Part shown: piece after piece, positions 10,929 to 23,267 of the stretch
How the letters are laid out: every line of letters starts with the position of its first letter
Numbering within the stretch: the stretch's first letter is position 1
Assembly (NCBI GenBank): GCA_024760905.1
Contig: JALRMN010000029.1
Coordinates: forward strand, 124,001-188,000
Length of the DNA stretch: 64,000 nt
Direction: 5' to 3'
From: Plotosus lineatus
Lineage: Eukaryota > Chordata > Actinopteri > Siluriformes > Plotosidae
Translations under genes and position numbers: made by a program
The notes under the pieces: model-generated
What the model was told of the DNA's origin: nothing
Database searches by the model: none
The model's input: only the letters and a program-made list of their open reading frames with translations

Positions 10929-11100
10929 GGTAGCAGGGGTGGCTTAGTGGTTAAGGCAATTGGTTACTGAGCTGAGGGTCAGTGGTTCAATTCCGGGCCA
11001 TGTAGCAAGGTCCTTAACCTTCAATTTCTCAGTTGTATTTAACAAAAGATCATTGTAAGTTGCTCTGGATAAGAGCATCTTCCAAATGCTGTAATGTAAA
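10929..11100 (+). mobile_element. tRNA-derived SINE of a second family
   Basis: The head (GGTGGCTTAGTGG and GGTTCAATTCC) matches polymerase III A and B boxes. The 3' end reads GCTCTGGATAAGAGCATCT, a tail widespread in teleost SINEs. It differs from the GGGCAGTGG family elsewhere in the window. Confidence 0.8.
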
Positions 11101-12254
11101 ATAATTATTTTTTAATGTGGGATATTTCTTCAAATGAATAAATGCCTTTGACTTAAAAGTTGGAATTGTTTTCTTCAGAATGATTGGCATAGTTCAACAA
11201 ACTTCAACTGCTCGTAACTTTGTGTTTCCAAGATATTTCAGAAATGTTTCGAATTTTCTGTCCATAATACTCATTTTGCCAGTTTTGCTTACATGTTTTA
11301 TTTATGTAGGACTTTCATAATCAGTTTCTGTTGTAGATCCACAATTGATCAGAAAGGATCATTCTAACACACCTCTGTGGTATCCACATCATACTTTTAC
11401 CACAAACCCTTTGATTACACAAATGAAAGTGATTTAATCTCTCTGTACCTTTTGTGGAGAAACACAGTTTCTCATTTCCATAGATTTTGTTTATGCTATT
11501 AAAACAGGAACCAGCCTCAGGCAGGTACAGTGCAAATGTAGTTGAAACAGACAGTGTTGTACTGCTGTGTGCTGGATTCCAAGTGGAATAAACAGAAGAA
11601 ATCTGTAAAAATATTTCATGTCACCAATTCCTGATTGAACAGAAACTGAGAAGACAATTGCTGGTGAAAATTTGGATGGATCTTGGGAAGACATTTCAAG
11701 GTAAAACATATTTAAAGACTCATTAACTAGCACTGCTAATAGTTTTCAGCCACTTCCTGGGTAAAGTGCTTGTTACACTCTTTAGTGTTGGATGTTAGTT
11801 GTGTGAACACGATACAGAAAGATGATCTCGAGAACATAATGATCAACATATTGAAAGTCAATATGGACTTAATGAAATCATTCCTGATGTTGGGTGAAAA
11901 GACAGCAAGCTGCATCTAGTACAGTTTATGTCCAGGATTAAATAAACTGATCCAAGATTTAAGTTGGTGTTTAAAAAATTAACATATTTCCTTTTGTATC
12001 ATGTAACACTATTAAATGTCAACTTTGTGTCCAAGAAGCTTCTCCTCAAACATGATCGACTTGATAGGCTGCTCTCTTGATGTGCTCCTTGAGTGCAGAC
12101 TTTGGGCACATTGCAGCGATGCCTACCTCAGATATAGATTTTCAGTATTCTTCACGACTTTTTGAAAGTATTTTTTATAAAGTATTTTCAGTAACACTTC
12201 TTCCACAAACATGGATTAAAAACAAATGTATTTGTAAGCAATATTATTGACATA
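11101..12254. other. Stretch without a recognised gene
   Basis: Frames are short (an 80-codon minus-strand frame at 11491-11733 is unrecognised). No clear transposon ends, RNA gene or splice structure were seen. The part nearest 12250 may continue the hAT relic. Confidence 0.4.
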
Positions 12255-12690
12255 TTTATTTTATATCATACTTAAAATCTAGAGGGGGGATGCCAACACC
12301 ATCAAATGACTCACTTGCAAAAAGAGGAACTCAATAGGAAAGATGTGACTCTGGATCAACAGTCCTCACAACAAGGGAAGACAGCTTTTCGTTATCGTTG
12401 CTGCCATCCATCAATATGGTAAATGGTGACCTTTACATAAGTTTAACTAATTTTTCACTTGTTTCTGAAGCCATGTCCATTATTATAACCGTCGCTTTCG
12501 AACGCGAGTACTGAAACCCTTTAGCAATATCTGAATCTTTGAAAGCTTTTTTCACAGTCGATGTAATTTTGTCTGTGGCACTTATCAGCAGGTTCAATGC
12601 CTTTTCGTCCATTTATTTTTTGATAGAAATGTTTGATTCCACTGGTTTCTGAATGACTGGCCATTGCTGCGTGTTCAGAATGTTTGTTCG
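12255..12690 (-). pseudogene. hAT-type transposase relic (ZNF862/KIAA1586-like)
   Basis: From a possible ATG at 12612 the minus strand reads LISATDKITS, AFKDSDIAKGF, SRSKATVIIMDM, then a TAA, then SPFTILMDGSNDNEK and VVRTVDPES in the same frame. The order of sensitive-to-target, SRTKAT-like and FS/T-L-x-DxSN motifs is known from hAT superfamily transposases and their domesticated relatives. The D of MDGSND is the likely first catalytic Asp. Two in-frame stops (near 12440 and 12330) and the missing remainder show it is dead. No terminal repeats were found. Confidence 0.6.
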
Positions 12691-12963
12691 AATTGATGTG
12701 CCCCCAACATTTATTGTGACCTCCATAGGCGATATTCAGGTCGGTTACACAAAGTTTTCAATGTGCAAATTCACTTCCTAGCTTGCTGGCTGTGAAGCAC
12801 GGCCATTCTAATGAATTTCGTGGAAGAAATACTTTTGATCTCTTCTTAACTTGTCCCGTCACTGATCTCTTCATTGTTCTCTTTTTATTTTTCCATACAA
12901 AATCACACCCTGTAATGTAACACCGTATTTACATCAATTTTCCATACAAAACACAGAGAATCC

Positions 12964-14660
12964 GTACTGGTAGGCATCTATGACATTGAGTTTGTTAGCA
13001 TCAGCATCCTCCGACCAATATATTCACGAGCTCTCCTCTGAACATGTCCAAACCATCTCAATCTAGCCTCTCTGACTTTGTCTCCAATACCTCTAACATG
13101 TGCTGTCCCTCTGATGTACCCATTCCTGATCCTATCCATCCTCGTTACTCCCAAAGAGAACCTCAACATATTCATCTCTGCTACTTCCAGCTCTGCCTCC
13201 TGTCTTTTCCTCAGTGCCCGTTTCTAAACCATACAACATCGCTGGCCTCATCACCGTCTTGTACACTTTTCCTTTCATTCTTGCTGATACTTTCCTATCA
13301 CACATCACAGAGGACACTTTTCTCCATCCATTCCAACCTGCCTGCACACGCTTCTTCACCTCTTTTCCACACTCTCCGTTGCTCTGGATTGTTGAGCCTA
13401 AGTACTTAAAATCCTCCACCTTTCTTATCTCTGCTCCCTGTAACCTCACTGTTCCTCTTGGGTCCTTGTCATTCATCCACATGTATTCTGTCTTACTGAG
13501 ACTGACCTTCATTCCTCTCCTTTTCAGGGCATACCTCCACCTCTCTAGGTTTTCCTGCACTTGTTCTCTGCTCTCACTACAGATCACAATGTCATCTGCA
13601 AACATCATAGTCCATGGAGGTTCTTGTCTAACCTCATCTGTCAGCCCGTCCATCACCATAGCAAAAGGGGCTCAGCGCTGATCCTTGATGCAGTCCCACC
13701 TCCACCTTGAATTATTCGGTCACACCAACAGCACACCTCACCGCTGTGTTACATCTCTCATACATGTCCTGCACCATTCTCACATACTTCTCTGCCACTC
13801 CAGACTTCCTTATGCAATACCACAGTTCCTCTCTCGACACCCTGTCAGATGCTTTTGCCAGATCCACAAAGGCACTCTCTGTACTTTTTTATTAACATTC
13901 TCAAAGCAAACACTGCATCTGTGCTACATCTGTGCAAACACTGTGGTGCTCTTTCTTGGTATGAAACCAAACTGTTGTTCACAAATGCTGACCTCTGCCC
14001 TTAGTCTTTCCCATAACTTCATCGGATGGCTCATCAATTTTTTTCCTCTGTAGTTGCCACAACTCTGCACATCTCCTTTGTTCTTAAAAATGGGCACCAG
14101 CACATTTTTTTTCCATTCCTCCGACATCTACTCACTCTCTAAGATCTTGTTGAATGTTCTTGTCCGAAAATCTACTGCTACCTCACTGAGACACTTTCAT
14201 AGCTCCACAGGTATGTCATCAGAACCAACTGCCTTTCTACTTTCCATCCTCTTCAATGCCCTCCTCACTTCACCCTTACTAATCTTTGCTACTTCCTGGT
14301 CCTCAACAGTCACCTCTTCTACTCTTTTTTCCTCTCATTTTCCTCATTCATCAGCTCTTCAAAGTACTCTTTCTATCTTTCCAGCACACTTGTGTCATCA
14401 GTCAATACATTTTCCTCTCTGTCCTTTATCACTCTAACTTGTTGCACGTCCTTCCCATCTCCATTTCTCTGCTGTGCCACCTTGTACAAATCATTTTCTC
14501 CCTCCTTACTGTCCAATCGAGCGTACAAGTCATCACACGCCCTCTGTTTGGCCTGTGACACCGCTACCTTCACCTTACGCGGTGTCTCCCTGTACTCCTG
14601 TTTCTTCTCTTTGGTCTTCTTCCCACTTCTTAGCTCTATTCTTGAAGAAACCTGTGATGC
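12964..14660 (-). mobile_element. RTE-type LINE, reverse transcriptase and C-terminus
   Basis: Minus-strand frames cover the linker (14373-14573), the RT entry (13924-14127, FIPRKSTT), and a 175-codon frame at 13132-13659 with the catalytic [10 protein letters not shown] and the EFKYLGSTIQSN-like thumb. The C-terminus (RWFGHVQRR near 13050) is reached but the 3' untranslated tail is missing at 12964. Frameshifts separate the pieces. No endonuclease is present beyond 14660. Confidence 0.85.
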
Positions 14661-14855
14661 TGTTTATAAGCTCGATGAATAAATCCAGTTGTTATAAGAT
14701 TTGACTTTCAGGAGCTGAGAGAATGTAAAACACTTTGGTTAACTCAGGAAATGCTTTCCATGTTAGGAAGACTGTCTTTTTACCTTTTCCAGAAAATTTT
14801 AAAACGGTGTCACACTTTGTCATGGCATTGGAAAATTAGTGCCACAAATATATTA

Positions 14856-15140
14856 GTAGGCTTCCATCAGTCAGTCCCGAAGGACTATGGCTGCGCTCTG
14901 GTTGGTATCCCGGCTGGTGATACTCTCCAGTGCGCAGAGCCGGGGTAGGGAGAAATGGAGAACAGGCTGTTACCCAAGCAGCACGTCCCCACTCTCGGCA
15001 CCACCAGAAGGATACAATGTAAAGGCAAGTGCCGATACGACTGGGTTGCACTTCCGCTGAAGGAGTTACCAGAACGTTAGTGTGAACGAACTGCCTCAGG
15101 GGACGCCAACTCCTAATTAGAAAGACGCTGATGGCTTTGC
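14856..15140. repeat. Unnamed repeat resembling the LINE 5' leader at 540-760
   Basis: Shared landmarks with 540-760 include a GAGAACAGGCTGTTACCC-like segment, GTACAAT/ATACAAT and a CCAGAACGTT/CCGGAACGTT segment in the same order. It lies immediately upstream of an RTE copy. Whether it is a LINE leader or an independent SINE is not resolved. Confidence 0.35.
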
Positions 15141-15149
15141 AGATCATAC

Positions 15150-16626
15150 ATATATATATGAGGCCCGGGTTAACAACGACCGCCATCAGTGCTGTCAACC
15201 AACAGGGTGCTGGTGGAAATTGGACTATTGTTGGACGAAGACGTCGAAGAAGGAGAGGCAGGAGGTGTGTCCGTAGGCAGAGAGAGAAAAGGAAAGGCAT
15301 GAGTCTAGGACTGAAAGTAGGGACTTTGAATGTTGGAACTATGGCAGGAAAAGGAAGGGAGCTGGCTGACATGATGCCGAGGAGGAAGGTGGACATACTG
15401 TGTGTTCAAGAGACCAGGTGGAAAGGTAGCAAGGCTAGAAGCTTAGGAGCAGAGTTTAAGCTGTTTTTTCAGGTGTGGATGGGAAGAGAAATGGAGTAGG
15501 AGTCATCTTGAAGGAGGAGTTTGTCAAGAATGTTGTAGAAGTGAAAAGAGTGTCAGACAAAGTGATGAGTCTCAAGTTAGAAATTGAAGGCGTGATGTTC
15601 AATGTTGTTAGTGCTTATGCCCCACTGGCAGGATGTGAGCTAGAAGAGAAGGAGAGATTCTGGAGTGAGTTAGATGAAGTGATGCAGAGTACCCCCAGAT
15701 GTGAAAGAGTGGTCATTGGTCCAGACTTCAATGGACATGTTGGTGCAGGAAACAGAGGGGATGAGGAAGTGATGGGCAGGTTTGGTATACAGGATAGGAA
15801 TGCAGAAGGACAGATGTTGATAGATTTTGCAAAGAATGGAAATGGCTGTGGTAAATACTTTCTTCCAGAAAAGACAGGAGCATAGGGTAACTTATAAAAG
15901 CTGAGGTAGGAGCACACAAGTAGACTACATCTTGTGTAGGCGATGTAATTTGAAGCTAGTCAGTGACTGCAAAGTCGTAGCGGGTGAGTGTTGCCAAACA
16001 GCATAGGATGGTGGTGTGCAGGATGATGCTGATGGTGAGGAAGGTGAAGAAGGAAAAGGAAGAGTGTCATGTCTTCAAGGAGTAGTTGAAACAGGCTTTG
16101 GGTGGCCAGGAAGTGCTTCCAGATGACTTAGCAACTACAGCAAATGTGATCAGGGAGACAGGTAGGAGAGTACTTGGTGTGTCATCTGGAAGGAGAGTAG
16201 ATAAGGAGACTTGATAGTGGAATGAGGAAGTGCAGGACTGTGTACAAAGGAAGAGGTTAGCTAAGAAGTGGGACATTGAGAGGACCGAAGAGTGTAAACA
16301 GGAGTACAGGGAGACAATGCGTAAGGCGAAGGTAGTGGTATCAAAGGCCAAACAGAGGGCGTAAGATGACTTCTATGCTCGGTTGGAAAGTAAAGAGGGA
16401 GAAAATTATTTATACAGGTTGACACAGCAGACAAATAGAGATGGGAAGGATGTACAGCAAGTCAGAGTGATTAAGGACAGAGAGGGAAATGTATTGACTG
16501 ATGACAGAAGTGTGCTGGGAAGATGGAAATAGTACTTTGAAGAGCTGATGAATAAGGAAAATGAGAGAGAAAAAAGAGTAGAACAGGTGACCGTTGAGGA
16601 CCAGGAATTAGCAAAGATTAGTAAGG
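15150..16626 (+). mobile_element. RTE-type LINE, left part, interrupted by ERV-B
   Basis: The segment carries the 5' leader, the endonuclease (frames 15131-15499 and 15475-15885 with GTLNVGTM, VQETRWKG, SAYAPL, DFNGHVGAGN) and the linker to about 16626. At 16627 the ERV-B LTR begins. The same LINE continues at 25435 in the correct register (compare the uninterrupted copy at 31010-31050). Frameshifts near 15475 and 15885 show it was probably already inactive. Confidence 0.9.
16623..16626. repeat. AAGG target-site duplication, left copy
   Basis: AAGG directly precedes the left LTR and recurs directly after the right LTR at 25435-25438. Four-base duplications are typical of gammaretroviral integrases. 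Removing one copy plus the provirus restores the RTE LINE register. Confidence 0.85.
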
Positions 16627-17168
16627 TGTTAGGATCCGTTGAATGTGGAAGAAGACGACTGGAGACTGGTTTTGAGTTGAATATGAGAAGCTTTATTGCG
16701 TCGTCTGCAGAGGACGGAGACCCAACAAATATGCATAAAAGACACGCTCGTTAAGGTCTGAGGTCTCCCTCGCGGGGGGTTGCTTTTAAGGGCTGCAGAC
16801 CAGGTTCCTCCTTCTGGAATTTATGATTGGGTCTTTGATGCGTTATTATCTCAACAAGATGCAATAAATCTGGGGTGACCCCAGGCCCATCTCAGCCCCC
16901 ATAAACCTTCACCTCCTGACCTCGGAGTTATTTACAACTAGAAACTATTTGGTCTGTTGAAGGTCACCCTGACAGTGAGGGTCTCGGTGTGGCACAGGTA
17001 CCCAGCATGCACTTTTACAACAGACATGAATGGCCCCCTTTAAGCATTCCATTTGATTATTCTCAACAAGCCTTTAAGTATAGCAAAACACAGAAATAAA
17101 GCACCATTCTGCAATTATATAAAGCAGTATGTGCACCAGAGAACATGATATTGTGATACACTTTTACA
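16627..17168 (-). repeat. ERV-B 3' LTR
   Basis: It is 542 bp, begins TGTAAAAG and ends CCTAACA on the minus strand, so it has canonical TG..CA ends. A minus-strand AATAAA signal lies at 16692-16697, about 66 nt from the LTR end. By eye it matches the copy at 24893-25434 base for base. Confidence 0.93.
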
Positions 17169-17180
17169 ATTCCCCCTTTT
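17169..17180 (-). other. ERV-B polypurine tract
   Basis: The minus strand reads AAAAGGGGGAAT immediately before the 3' LTR, the purine run that primes plus-strand DNA synthesis in retroviruses. Confidence 0.85.
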
Positions 17181-17361
17181 GATCTCCTTTAGGAGATCAA
17201 CCAAGAGACCATTCATAACAAACATAGAACAGCGGAGTAAACGTACACAAGCAAATAGAAAGGCTATATAAAAGACAATTATGAAGTCCGTGAAGATCTA
17301 AGCAAATATGATGTCTATAAAAACTCTAACTGCATGCAAAATTACCCATAGTAAAATCTAA

Positions 17362-18990
17362 TCAGAACTGGGGTCTAAGTGCGACCTCATCTACCAGAGA
17401 CCCCGGCGAAAGGAGAACTTCCGACTCGGCTAACAACTGAGGAAATTGATATGGAGGGGGAGGAAGAGAGCCCCCTTTTTCCAGAGTGGAAGAGATGCAC
17501 CCAATACATAGGGAGCGAATGCAGGATGCAGCAGCACCCACACAGGGCAAGGAATCCGGCCACCGAGATGATGGATATAACAACTGAAACGATCAAACCT
17601 TTCCACTTACCAAAGTGTCTGTCCAGCCAATCAAGTATGACATTATCAACACCTGAGTGTTCCTTCAGTTCGGTGGCCAGAGTCCGCAGCCCGTCCAAGG
17701 CCTTCGTGACAGACCCGTCTGGCGCGGTGTTATTGGGTATAAAGGTGCAGCACTCTTCCCCAAACATGGAGCAAACGCCACCGTGGGCACTAAGTAAAAA
17801 ATCTATAGCCATGCGGTTTTGCTATGTCATAAGTGAATTGGCCCTGAGCTCGGCTGCCAGTCCTTCCACGGCATCCCTGGTAAGATTGGTCAATCGTTGA
17901 ACATTATAATGAATATAATTGATCCTATCGACATTCTTGTTGATAGTGCACCACCAGCAAATGTAAGATTCAAACCCACCCGCAATCTGGTCTACTAATT
18001 TATATTCGTCCGGTACGCCGCGAGGGACGCCGATTGCATCGATATAAGTGGGAGACCCTTGAAAGCCTTGCTTCCCAAGCGCGGGAATTGACCGGCGCGT
18101 GTGCTTAATGTCGAACGAGGAGATGGACTTTACACGTGTGCATGAAAGGACACCTACTAGGTTTGATGCTGAGGCTGGTACAATAGTGATCCGAATAATC
18201 TGAATCGGGGAATCTTTTGAAAAATCATGAACCTTTACGCCGTCCATTTGAGGGGAAAGGGTCGCATTAATCGCTGGGTACTTGGGTGAATGTGATTTCA
18301 AAGTTGTGACTTTGAAAGGGTCCACCAGAGTAATTTTGATAAGGCCCAAGGGGTCGGATCCAGATGTCGATACTCCTAGAGTGATGATGCATTCGCCCCC
18401 AATACAACCCTGGAGACCCCACTGATCCGCTCGTTCCCCGAGACAGGTGTACATGTTATTGATGGACAGGGAGATAGGATTCTGGCTTATGTGAAAGTCG
18501 CGCTGTATTGTAACTTCGTCCGTAATCTCTCAGCGGTATGGACTTCCGGTGTCCGTGCCCGGTGTACGCTATAATGTTCCCCAGAAAGGGCACCATCGGG
18601 CATGCGCCGCATAACTCAAGGCCGCACAGAGATAGATGTCGTATCCCTGCCACGTGGTGTTCTTACCTGTGCAGTTTATAACAGTACAAAGGTCAAAAGT
18701 AAATGTGGCTTTAGTGCCTTTGGCGTGCCAATTTCTATACCCCATATTTGACCAGGCACTTGTCCAGGCTGCACGAGGTGAATCTAGTGTATGTGACTAA
18801 TCGTCGGCGTCTGCTGTGGGCTGCGGTGGTTTGATCGTTCTCTGAGGGAGTAAGGGCGGGTCAAGTACCCACAGTATGGGGAGCACCACCAACAAGGAAA
18901 CTAAAAGAAATACACATTATTGTACCCGAGGAGAGACCCCATCTGGCCTTACCTTCCATGTATAAACTAGCAAGCTAAACCTTCTATACG
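17362..18990 (-). pseudogene. env: ERV-B env (surface and transmembrane subunits)
   Basis: Three consecutive minus-strand frames (18456-18653, 17822-18454, 17387-17812) give most of an envelope glycoprotein, which mediates receptor binding and fusion. The middle frame includes an RR-containing basic segment at the likely subunit boundary, a CWWC motif and an RINYIHYN stretch. The last has a CX6CC cysteine pattern (C-SMFGEE-CC), characteristic of gammaretrovirus-type transmembrane subunits, then a membrane anchor ending in LCGCCC. A TAG near 17820 separates the last two frames and a break near 18455 the first two. The gene is nearly continuous but interrupted. Confidence 0.85.
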
Positions 18991-19249
18991 ACAGAGAAAA
19001 TTCTTCACTGTATTTTAGGGAGGGTCACGCGCTACACCTTAGAGAGCTTCACGACCTTCAATACTCTGTCACACAACTCAAAGCAAAAGCACATTACAAG
19101 ATAATTAAAAACAATATAATTGGAATAACACTCTTCAAAACTTGCGTTGGTAGCTTGGCACGCTACTTGTTGCGGGGGCGCGTTGTTCCTCCGCCTTGCC
19201 GTGAGGGTGAGGGTTAGACTACCTCACCCCCTTTTGCCACCCAGGGATT

Positions 19250-19990
19250 ATTCTGCCCTGCGTTGTTGGTGGTCTTTTTCTTCGTCACCGGCCGGTGACG
19301 AGGTTGCTGCTTCACACAGGTCCCTGTGTGTGTTGACGAGTGATCTGGTGGGAGCTTCTGCCACTGCGCACTGACTCCAATGATACCAGGTGTCGCCCTT
19401 GCTGTCCAACCGGACGGCGTGCGAGGTGCGCTCTTTGATCTTGTAGGGTCCTGTCCACCTTGGCTCCGTCCACTTTCGCTTGAGGTCTTTCAGGAGGACC
19501 CACTCTGTGTCTGGAAGGCCGCTGGCAGACACCTGGTACTGCCCCCTCACTTGATCTGAAAAGGCTGCAACGAGACTTTGCAATTCACAACAGTATTGTT
19601 TATGGGTTAGGTTTTGTGGGTCAGTGTCCAGCGCTGTGTGTGGTCAGGAAATAGTCTACCGGTCTGTAGTTAGGTGTGGAGTCATGTGTGTGCTATTGCG
19701 AGCAGTTGGGATACCTTGGGCGTGAAGGGGATCCCTCTGTCAGTCTAGTCCCACGAATTCCATATCACGGGATAATTTCTTGTGTCAATTTCTGAACCAC
19801 CACTCTAGCATTCTCATTGCTGCATGGGAAGGATTTATCAACCATTACCAATAGATATTTGTATGGTCTCTGTTTTGGCATGTGGGTATAATCAATTTGG
19901 AATGGTGGAATGGTGTATTTGGTTGTGGCAGATGTTGATGCACTGCCAGCGGCTTAGAAGAATTATTCTGTGCGCATGTCAAGCATCTGT
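19250..19990 (-). pseudogene. ERV-B integrase
   Basis: The C-terminal part is a clean 111-codon frame (19248-19583) with LLKDLKRKW and RWTGPYKI, then KGDTWYHWSQC, close to the C-terminal domain of gammaretroviral integrases. The catalytic region upstream (about 19600-19990) is recognisable but broken by multiple stops. It follows RNase H directly in the provirus order. Confidence 0.75.
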
Positions 19991-20571
19991 CTACCTCTTG
20001 GTCGGCAGATAAGATTCACGCTTGATAAGAGCAAACAATTCTGCAGCTTGAGCAGACGTAAAGGGGAGTGAATGAGATTCGATCACTATATCTGAAAGGC
20101 GGCAGACGGCATATCCACAGTGAAAGGTACCGTCGACAGGTTTAGAGCATGACCCGTCCACAAACAGGACCTCACCTGTGGGTAAAGGTGTAGAACACAA
20201 ATCAGACCTAATGCTTGTAGCAACAACAATTTCTTGCAAACAGTCGTGAGGGCAGGGCTCACAGTCATTTTGAGTATTAAGCAGACGCTGTAAGGCGTGA
20301 GCCACGGTATCAAGAGAAGAAGTAGATTTAATCGTGAGGTTATCAATGGCGCATAGAATTGACCTCGTATCCTGACCTGCGCTGTTAGGACATGTGTTGT
20401 GTATTTAAATTTCGTAGGATCTGTTGGACCTGATGTTGTGAGAGTAAAATCAAAGGGTGCGACAAGACGATCCTCTCGGCGTCTAAAACCATTAACGCAC
20501 AGGCAGCCACAGCACAAAGACACGCTGGTAAACCTTGAGCTACAGTGTTTAGTGTTTTGAAAGGAAAGCAC
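19991..20571 (-). pseudogene. ERV-B connection and RNase H domain
   Basis: The frame at 19991-20305 contains LFVDGSC (first RNase H Asp) and SAQAAELFAL (catalytic Glu), the standard retroviral RNase H motifs that remove the RNA strand after copying. The overlapping frame at 20086-20571 covers the preceding connection region, so a frameshift lies between them. This domain is absent in ERV-A. Confidence 0.75.
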
Positions 20572-20599
20572 AGGGCCTCATCCCCCCGCCATGCTCCTG

Positions 20600-21640
20600 A
20601 GCCAACACCCCAGAGGCAGTTCCCCCTTGGTGAGCAACTTAGAGGTGAAATGACAGTTCATAGTTCGCCAGGCCCAGAGCTGAAGCCGAGCAGAGGGCCG
20701 TTTTGAGGGCTACAAAGGCATTTTGCATGTCCTCAGTCCATACGAGTGGTTGCTGGAGTGGGTCCGTGTGGTGGATTGCGGACCGGAGGCACTTGTCATA
20801 GAGAGATCAGTCTGGGATCCACTGCCTGCAGTACTTGATCAACCCCAGGAAAGCAAGTAAGGCATGCTTGGTAGCCGGTCGCTGGGTGTCGATGATGATC
20901 TTGACGCGATCTTGGCTGAATTTCTTTGAGACCCGAGAGAGCTGAAGGACAGCGAGTGTGGCTTGGAAACAGATCTTGGAGCTTGATGCCGAAGTCATCT
21001 GCATAGGCGTGGACACAGGAACCATCAGGGGGAACAAAGCACCCTAGTGCGTCCCGTACAACGGTGGCAAACACCGCGGGAAAATCAATGAAACCTTGTG
21101 GGAGGCGTGTCCAGGTGCATTGCTGCTGCCCATGTGTAAATGCAAACAGAGGCCGAGTGTCTGGTTCTACAGGGATGCTTAGCCTCATAAGGAGTACAAT
21201 CGACGCAGCCCACATCATTTTTATGCTCGAGCCATAATGTCCTGGGCAGTTGATACAGGGGGGAGCGCTGCTCTGCCACCTCACTCACTGCACATGCTGC
21301 GTTAACATTAAAAGGTAATTCACAGGAGGTTATTGCAATCAAAGAAGGGGACAGAGATTCTGACGTGGAGATGATCATGCTCGAACCATGAAAAGGAATT
21401 TGTAAACCGAGGAGGCTCATAAGATCACGACCGGGTAAATTAAATGGACATTCCTGCATATACACAAAAATAAGTGATTTATAATGCATCGAGAGAGGGG
21501 TCGTCGGGACAAGCAGGGGGAGGCGGGGTGTAAGCTGTGACGAAAGGAACCCCATCAATACCCACAGAGCTAGTTGAGCGAGAGGAGAGAGCACCTGAGT
21601 ATTCCCTCCCAAATCACTCTATGGGCCGACGTCAAATATC
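20600..21640 (-). pseudogene. ERV-B protease and 3' half of reverse transcriptase, joined by deletion
   Basis: The frame at 21085-21612 carries the protease segment with GRDLMSLLG and VDCTPYEA, matching ERV-A. The next recognisable residues are SIPVEP, which in ERV-A lie about 310 nt further on. So the fingers of reverse transcriptase, including the first catalytic Asp, are missing at about 21180. The remainder has LPQGF and the YADD box (about 20995) and continues to about 20600 with frame breaks. This provirus could not make its own reverse transcriptase. Confidence 0.8.
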
Positions 21641-22189
21641 TGGCATCAAATGTCCCTCGGCGGGGATAGCTTGGAATCTGAGGGAGCCCTTCAGTCCATC
21701 CAGCTGCATTACTCTTTCTTGTGCTGCACCATGCAGAACATTTTTCCGGTGTATTGCAAATGTTTGGCCCCCTGTTGGCCTGTCATCCACTTGTAATCGG
21801 AATGCTTTCTTTTTCTGTATTATTTTTACAGTTCCGCCTAATAGCTCCCTGTAATTCTATTAATCTTGTTAGATTTAACTGTCCGTTGAATCTATACTTA
21901 CTAACCCATAAATCTAAATATTTATTTCTATCAGGTGCCTGTTTTTCTACTGCTTTCCAATCTCCACATTATAATTCATCTCTAGGTCTACTGTTTTTAC
22001 CCCCCATTTTAACACAATTTGGACCAGTGGGTTGTTGCACCTCGGGTGTCCTAACACTGGTTTATCTTTTCCTTTGGGACAACGATTAATTATTTCTGTG
22101 GTAACCCTCAAGCTTCTACCTTTTCAGGCGGAGGGTTCTTGCCTCTGCATCAACAAAAACTCGTTGTATTAATCCCGCAGTTGTTTATA
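21641..22189 (-). pseudogene. ERV-B gag 3' / pre-protease region, poorly recognised
   Basis: The stretch lies between the foreign insert and protease, where gag C-terminus and nucleocapsid would be expected. Minus-strand frames are short and no zinc knuckle could be confirmed. The assignment is by position only. Confidence 0.3.
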
Positions 22190-23267
22190 TGAGGAGGTTA
22201 ATCAAGGATTACATCCTCCATTCACACACACATTCATTCATCCACGGCCGCCCAGTTTATAGCCAGGGGAGTCCCTCCCTCCCTTCTTTCCCTAATAAAC
22301 CCAGCTCATTTTTTTCTTTTTTTTTTTTTTTCCCACGGAATTTAACTGTCTCTTTACTTTCTCACATGTTATATTGAATTCCTAGAGGGGAGGGGTGCAT
22401 GTAAATCAGCATCATGACCATCATTGTTCTGTGCTTATCTACTTTATCTAGTTTAGAATGTTCATTTCAGCTCTCTATCCAGCTGCAGTTAGGGAGTCGT
22501 CCTGCTGTTGTGTGAGAACTTCAAAGTTGTTTCCACTTGGCTGCCTCCCCTTGAGATAGAGATGTTTCTGCAAAATACCTCAACAAGCAGTTTCCAACAT
22601 TTATACTTAGTGAGGTTAGAGCTGTGATAATTCATACAATTATTCCAACATTTCCCTCCTGTTTATCACAGCTCAAACAAAAGATATCATTTACTAACAC
22701 TTCAAACAGATTTTAGATTTGTAAATTCATTAATTTCATTGAACTGTTTACACTCCGACAGAAATGTTATCTTTTAGTAGCATTCCGGATCTTAAAACCC
22801 AGGGCAGTGACGATGAGTCGATTCAGCATAGAACATAAACATGGAATACAACAACAACCACAGAGTGTAAAAGGCTGCAAAAATGACGCAGATTTTAATA
22901 CAGATGATACAAGGGGACTATATTTTCCGAACACACTTAACCATGAATCCCATATGGATATATCTACCCCCGAACGTTCTTTCATCTTTTTATTAAGAGA
23001 TTTTAGGCCTTCTATTGCTAGTGTTAGACTTCCATCTGATATCTGATGCAGTGTTGTTTGGAATAAAAGTACAACATTGTTCCCGGAACACTGCGCATAC
23101 ACCTCCTTTTTCTGATAGTAACATGTCTAGTGCAGTGGATTTTGAAAAGCCTTTAGTGACGTTGCTGCTAATTGACTCTATACTGCTTTAAAACCTGTCT
23201 GTGTCCAACTGTCTAGTTTTTTTGAACATTATAGTGGATGTAATTTATTCTATCCGCACTTTTATTA
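22190..23267 (-). mobile_element. Remnant of a second provirus inside ERV-B (env transmembrane end, PPT, LTR-like)
   Basis: The minus strand near 23240 repeats the RINYIHYN motif of the ERV-B env. The frame 22767-23102 ends in a second transmembrane anchor with LCGCCC. Downstream, at 22651-22661, is a purine tract (AGGAGGGAAA) followed at 22650 by TGTTGGAATA, a plausible 3' LTR start. That LTR start differs from the ERV-B LTR. The insert replaces the capsid region. Its lower boundary near 22190 and the junction near 23267 are approximate. Confidence 0.55.
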
